A stretch of 42,822 nucleotides of DNA, from the NCBI GenBank assembly GCA_902794475.1, contig CADBHR010000010.1, forward strand, positions 1 through 42,822, read 5' to 3'. The notes under the pieces were generated by a model. That model was given only the letters and a program-made list of their open reading frames with translations, had not been told where the DNA came from and ran no database searches. Below, in pieces: positions 41,148 through 42,822 of the stretch. Position numbers and translations under genes: made by a program. The stretch is from an uncultured Methanobrevibacter sp. (lineage in GTDB: Archaea; Methanobacteriota; Methanobacteria; Methanobacteriales; Methanobacteriaceae). Each line of letters begins with the position of its first letter. The stretch's first letter is position 1.

Positions 41148-41945
41148 ATGCAAAAGATTATAAATTCACATTGTCACATTTATCCGGAAAAAATTGCAGA
41201 CAAGGCAGTTTTGGGAATTAGAGACTTTTATGATTTGGACATGTCATTAAACGGCAAATTGGACGACCTGATAAGAGACGGAAATGAAGTCGGCGTTACA
41301 CATTACCTCGTGCACTCCGTTGCAACAACCCCCAAGCAGGTCAAGTCCATTAATGAATTCATTGCCCAGGCAGTGAATGCACATCCAGATTTATTTACAG
41401 GTTTTGGAACCCTTCACCCCGACAGTGAAGATATCCAGGGAGATTTTGACTATCTGATTGAATTAGGGTTGAAAGGAGTCAAGCTTCATCCCGATTTCCA
41501 GCAGTTCGCAATGAATGAAGAGCGTGCATTCAGGATAGGAGAAGTGGTGAGCAAAGCAGGCGTTCCTATGCTTGTCCACTGCGGCGATTTCAGATATAAC
41601 TATTCAAATCCCGAACAGATCAAGCCATTCCTGGAAAGATTTCCGGACATAACATTCATTGGAGCCCATTTTGCCGGATGGAGCATGTGGGAAGATGCAA
41701 CCCGTGAACTGTCAGGTTTTGAAAACCTCTATGTTGACTTGAGCTCAAGCCTATATGCATTGACTCCTGAAACTGCATTGGAACTGATTCATGCATACGG
41801 TGCAGATAAAGTCTTATGGGGAACAGACTATCCGATGTGGGAGTCAGTCAGCGAAATGGAATACTTCAATAAAATCGATTTGACCGATGAAGAAAGGCAG
41901 CAGATTCTTTATGAAAACGCTGCAAAATTATTAAAACTAGAATGA
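41148..41945 (+). CDS. Amidohydrolase-2 family metal-dependent hydrolase
   Basis: A 265-residue TIM-barrel hydrolase. Metal and active-site motifs are NSHCHIYP at the start, GVKLHPDFQ, MLVHCGDF, FIGAHFAGW and LWGTDYPMW. The family includes decarboxylases and lactone or amide hydrolases; the substrate is unknown. ATG 41148 is chosen over 41112 because GGTGA is seven bases upstream and the family begins with the HxH strand. Confidence 0.82.
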   Translation: MQKIINSHCHIYPEKIADKAVLGIRDFYDLDMSLNGKLDDLIRDGNEVGVTHYLVHSVATTPKQVKSINEFIAQAVNAHPDLFTGFGTLHPDSEDIQGDFDYLIELGLKGVKLHPDFQQFAMNEERAFRIGEVVSKAGVPMLVHCGDFRYNYSNPEQIKPFLERFPDITFIGAHFAGWSMWEDATRELSGFENLYVDLSSSLYALTPETALELIHAYGADKVLWGTDYPMWESVSEMEYFNKIDLTDEERQQILYENAAKLLKLE

Positions 41946-42011
41946 TTCGGTTGACTACACATGTAGCCAACAAAACATGATGGTTACAACAGTAGCCATC
42001 TCAAAATACCA

Positions 42012-42428
42012 TTATTTTTTAAATGCATTAACCGCAGGCGGAGTCAACAAACCTTTTTCAATCATTTCATCGACTTCATCCATATCAAACCATCCGTACT
42101 CATCATGCTCCTCGCTTATCGCAACCTCATCGCTGTCGCATGTCACTTTCATGATAAGCTGAATTGATTTGACCTTTTCAGATGTTTTGCATGCAGTATA
42201 ATCATTTCTCACAACATTATGCAATGAGACAATGTCTATTTCAAGGCCGGTTTCCTCAAGGTATTCCCTTTTTAGGGCCTCATCGAAAAATTCACATTTC
42301 TTTACCTTGCCTCCGGGAATTTCCCATTTTCCGGCATCATGTGCTGATTTGGACCTGACCTTTAAAAGCAGAACTTTGCCGTTGTATTCGCAGATTCCCC
42401 TTACTGTCAATCCCCACATTGTACTCAA
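42012..42428 (-). CDS. Nudix hydrolase (MutT-like)
   Basis: A 138-residue Nudix hydrolase with an intact Nudix box in GGKVKKCEFFDEALKREYLEETG (key residues G, E, and the REYLEE glutamates). It probably hydrolyses a nucleoside diphosphate derivative such as an oxidised nucleotide. A TTG start at 42428 has GGTGAT four bases upstream; ATG 42419 is an alternative. Confidence 0.85.
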   Translation of the reverse strand: MSTMWGLTVRGICEYNGKVLLLKVRSKSAHDAGKWEIPGGKVKKCEFFDEALKREYLEETGLEIDIVSLHNVVRNDYTACKTSEKVKSIQLIMKVTCDSDEVAISEEHDEYGWFDMDEVDEMIEKGLLTPPAVNAFKK

Positions 42429-42486
42429 GATATCACCTTAATCTTTGGAATCATATTAAAAAAATAAGTGGAAGGGAATTGAATCC

Positions 42487-42822
42487 CTATTCCTTCATAG
42501 CCTTTTCGACCGCAACGGCCACTGCCACTGAAGCACCAACCATCGGGTTGTTTCCCATACCAATCAGTCCCATCATTTCCACGTGAGCAGGAACTGATGA
42601 TGAACCGGCAAACTGGGCGTCTGAGTGCATTCTTCCCAGGGTGTCTGTCATACCGTAGGATGCAGGCCCTGCCGCCATGTTGTCTGGGTGCAGTGTCCTT
42701 CCTGTTCCTCCTCCTGAAGCAACTGAGAAGTACTTTTTGCCCTGAAGGATACATTCCTTCTTGTATGTTCCGGCTACAGGATGCTGGAAACGTGTAGGGT
42801 TTGTTGAATTTCCTGTAATTGA
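42487..42822 (-). CDS. C-terminal part of a methanogen protein, 5' end outside window
   Basis: A 111-residue C-terminal fragment open through the window edge, so the start lies outside. It is rich in Gly, Ala, Ser and Met: RFQHPVAGTYKKEC, VASGGGTGRTLHPDN, GMTDTLGRMHSDAQFAGSSS and IGMGNNPMVGASVAVAVAVE. The strong, well-kept composition suggests a conserved methanogen protein. I cannot name it with confidence; DUF2193 is a guess. The downstream stem GGGA-ATTGAA-TCCC is at 42473-42486. Confidence 0.6.
   Translation of the reverse strand, partial: SITGNSTNPTRFQHPVAGTYKKECILQGKKYFSVASGGGTGRTLHPDNMAAGPASYGMTDTLGRMHSDAQFAGSSSVPAHVEMMGLIGMGNNPMVGASVAVAVAVEKAMKE

Noticed and set aside
42425-42754. 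A 109-codon minus-strand frame rich in Arg and Cys
   Set aside because: It is a shifted frame of the Gly/Ala-rich partial gene at 42487-42822, whose composition is far more protein-like.

Overview
The window is an AT-rich stretch of a methanogenic archaeon, most likely Methanobrevibacter or another member of the Methanobacteriales. The evidence is two adjacent pseudomurein-type Mur ligases, a large secreted protein with pseudomurein-binding repeats and a transglutaminase-like cysteine peptidase domain, a Thg1-type tRNA-His guanylyltransferase, TATA-box promoters, GGTGA-type ribosome binding sites and tRNA genes that do not encode their CCA end. No CRISPR array, rRNA or intact insertion sequence was seen. 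Some genes look bacterial in origin (family-1 uracil-DNA glycosylase, bacterial-type D-aminoacyl-tRNA deacylase, SstT, DHA2-type drug exporters, TetR and MarR regulators).

Layout. 1-9.5 kb: hairpin remnants like IS200/IS605 right ends, a small secreted protein, TcdA-like and TatD-like enzymes, an exonuclease, SurE, a dCMP deaminase and an MFS exporter. Two paralogous proteins of unknown function lie about 4 kb apart, and a TetR-radical SAM operon has a clear palindromic operator. 9.5-20 kb: two overlapping Mur ligase genes, a GNAT enzyme, a cysteine synthase-like enzyme, a flavoprotein disulfide reductase without its usual His-Glu pair, a TPR-HIRAN protein, a MarR-MFS efflux operon and Thg1. 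20-21.7 kb: ten tRNA genes on the minus strand (Phe, Tyr, Asn, Ile, Ala, Val, Cys, Trp, Ser, Gly), a degenerate tRNA-like sequence, and a dense run of hairpins between the last tRNA and thg1.

21.8-33.3 kb is the most unusual part. It holds an orphan CARF-HEPN ribonuclease of the Csm6/TIGR02710 type behind a membrane-anchored M14-like peptidase, the 870-residue wall-binding protein, and a 1035-residue protein with a HEPN/DUF4145-like N-terminus, a zinc ribbon and about a dozen repeated helix-turn-helix-like units. Small secreted proteins and a VWA-domain protein follow. A palindrome-plus-TATA promoter element is shared by the VWA gene and by a tandem duplicate upstream of a tiny zinc-knuckle ORF. 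A related version precedes the 1035-residue protein.

33.3-42.8 kb: uracil-DNA glycosylase, then a minus-strand operon XpaC-like / zinc-ribbon membrane protein / TelA-like / membrane protein / Nim-like flavoprotein, which resembles a tellurite or chemical-stress module. After it come SstT coupled to D-aminoacyl-tRNA deacylase, malate dehydrogenase, an unknown protein with an amidohydrolase, a Nudix hydrolase, and the 3' end of a methanogen protein cut by the window edge.

The best candidates for something undescribed are the helix-turn-helix-array protein with its shared promoter element, the CARF-HEPN/peptidase pair, and the structured minus-strand region between tRNA-Gly and thg1.
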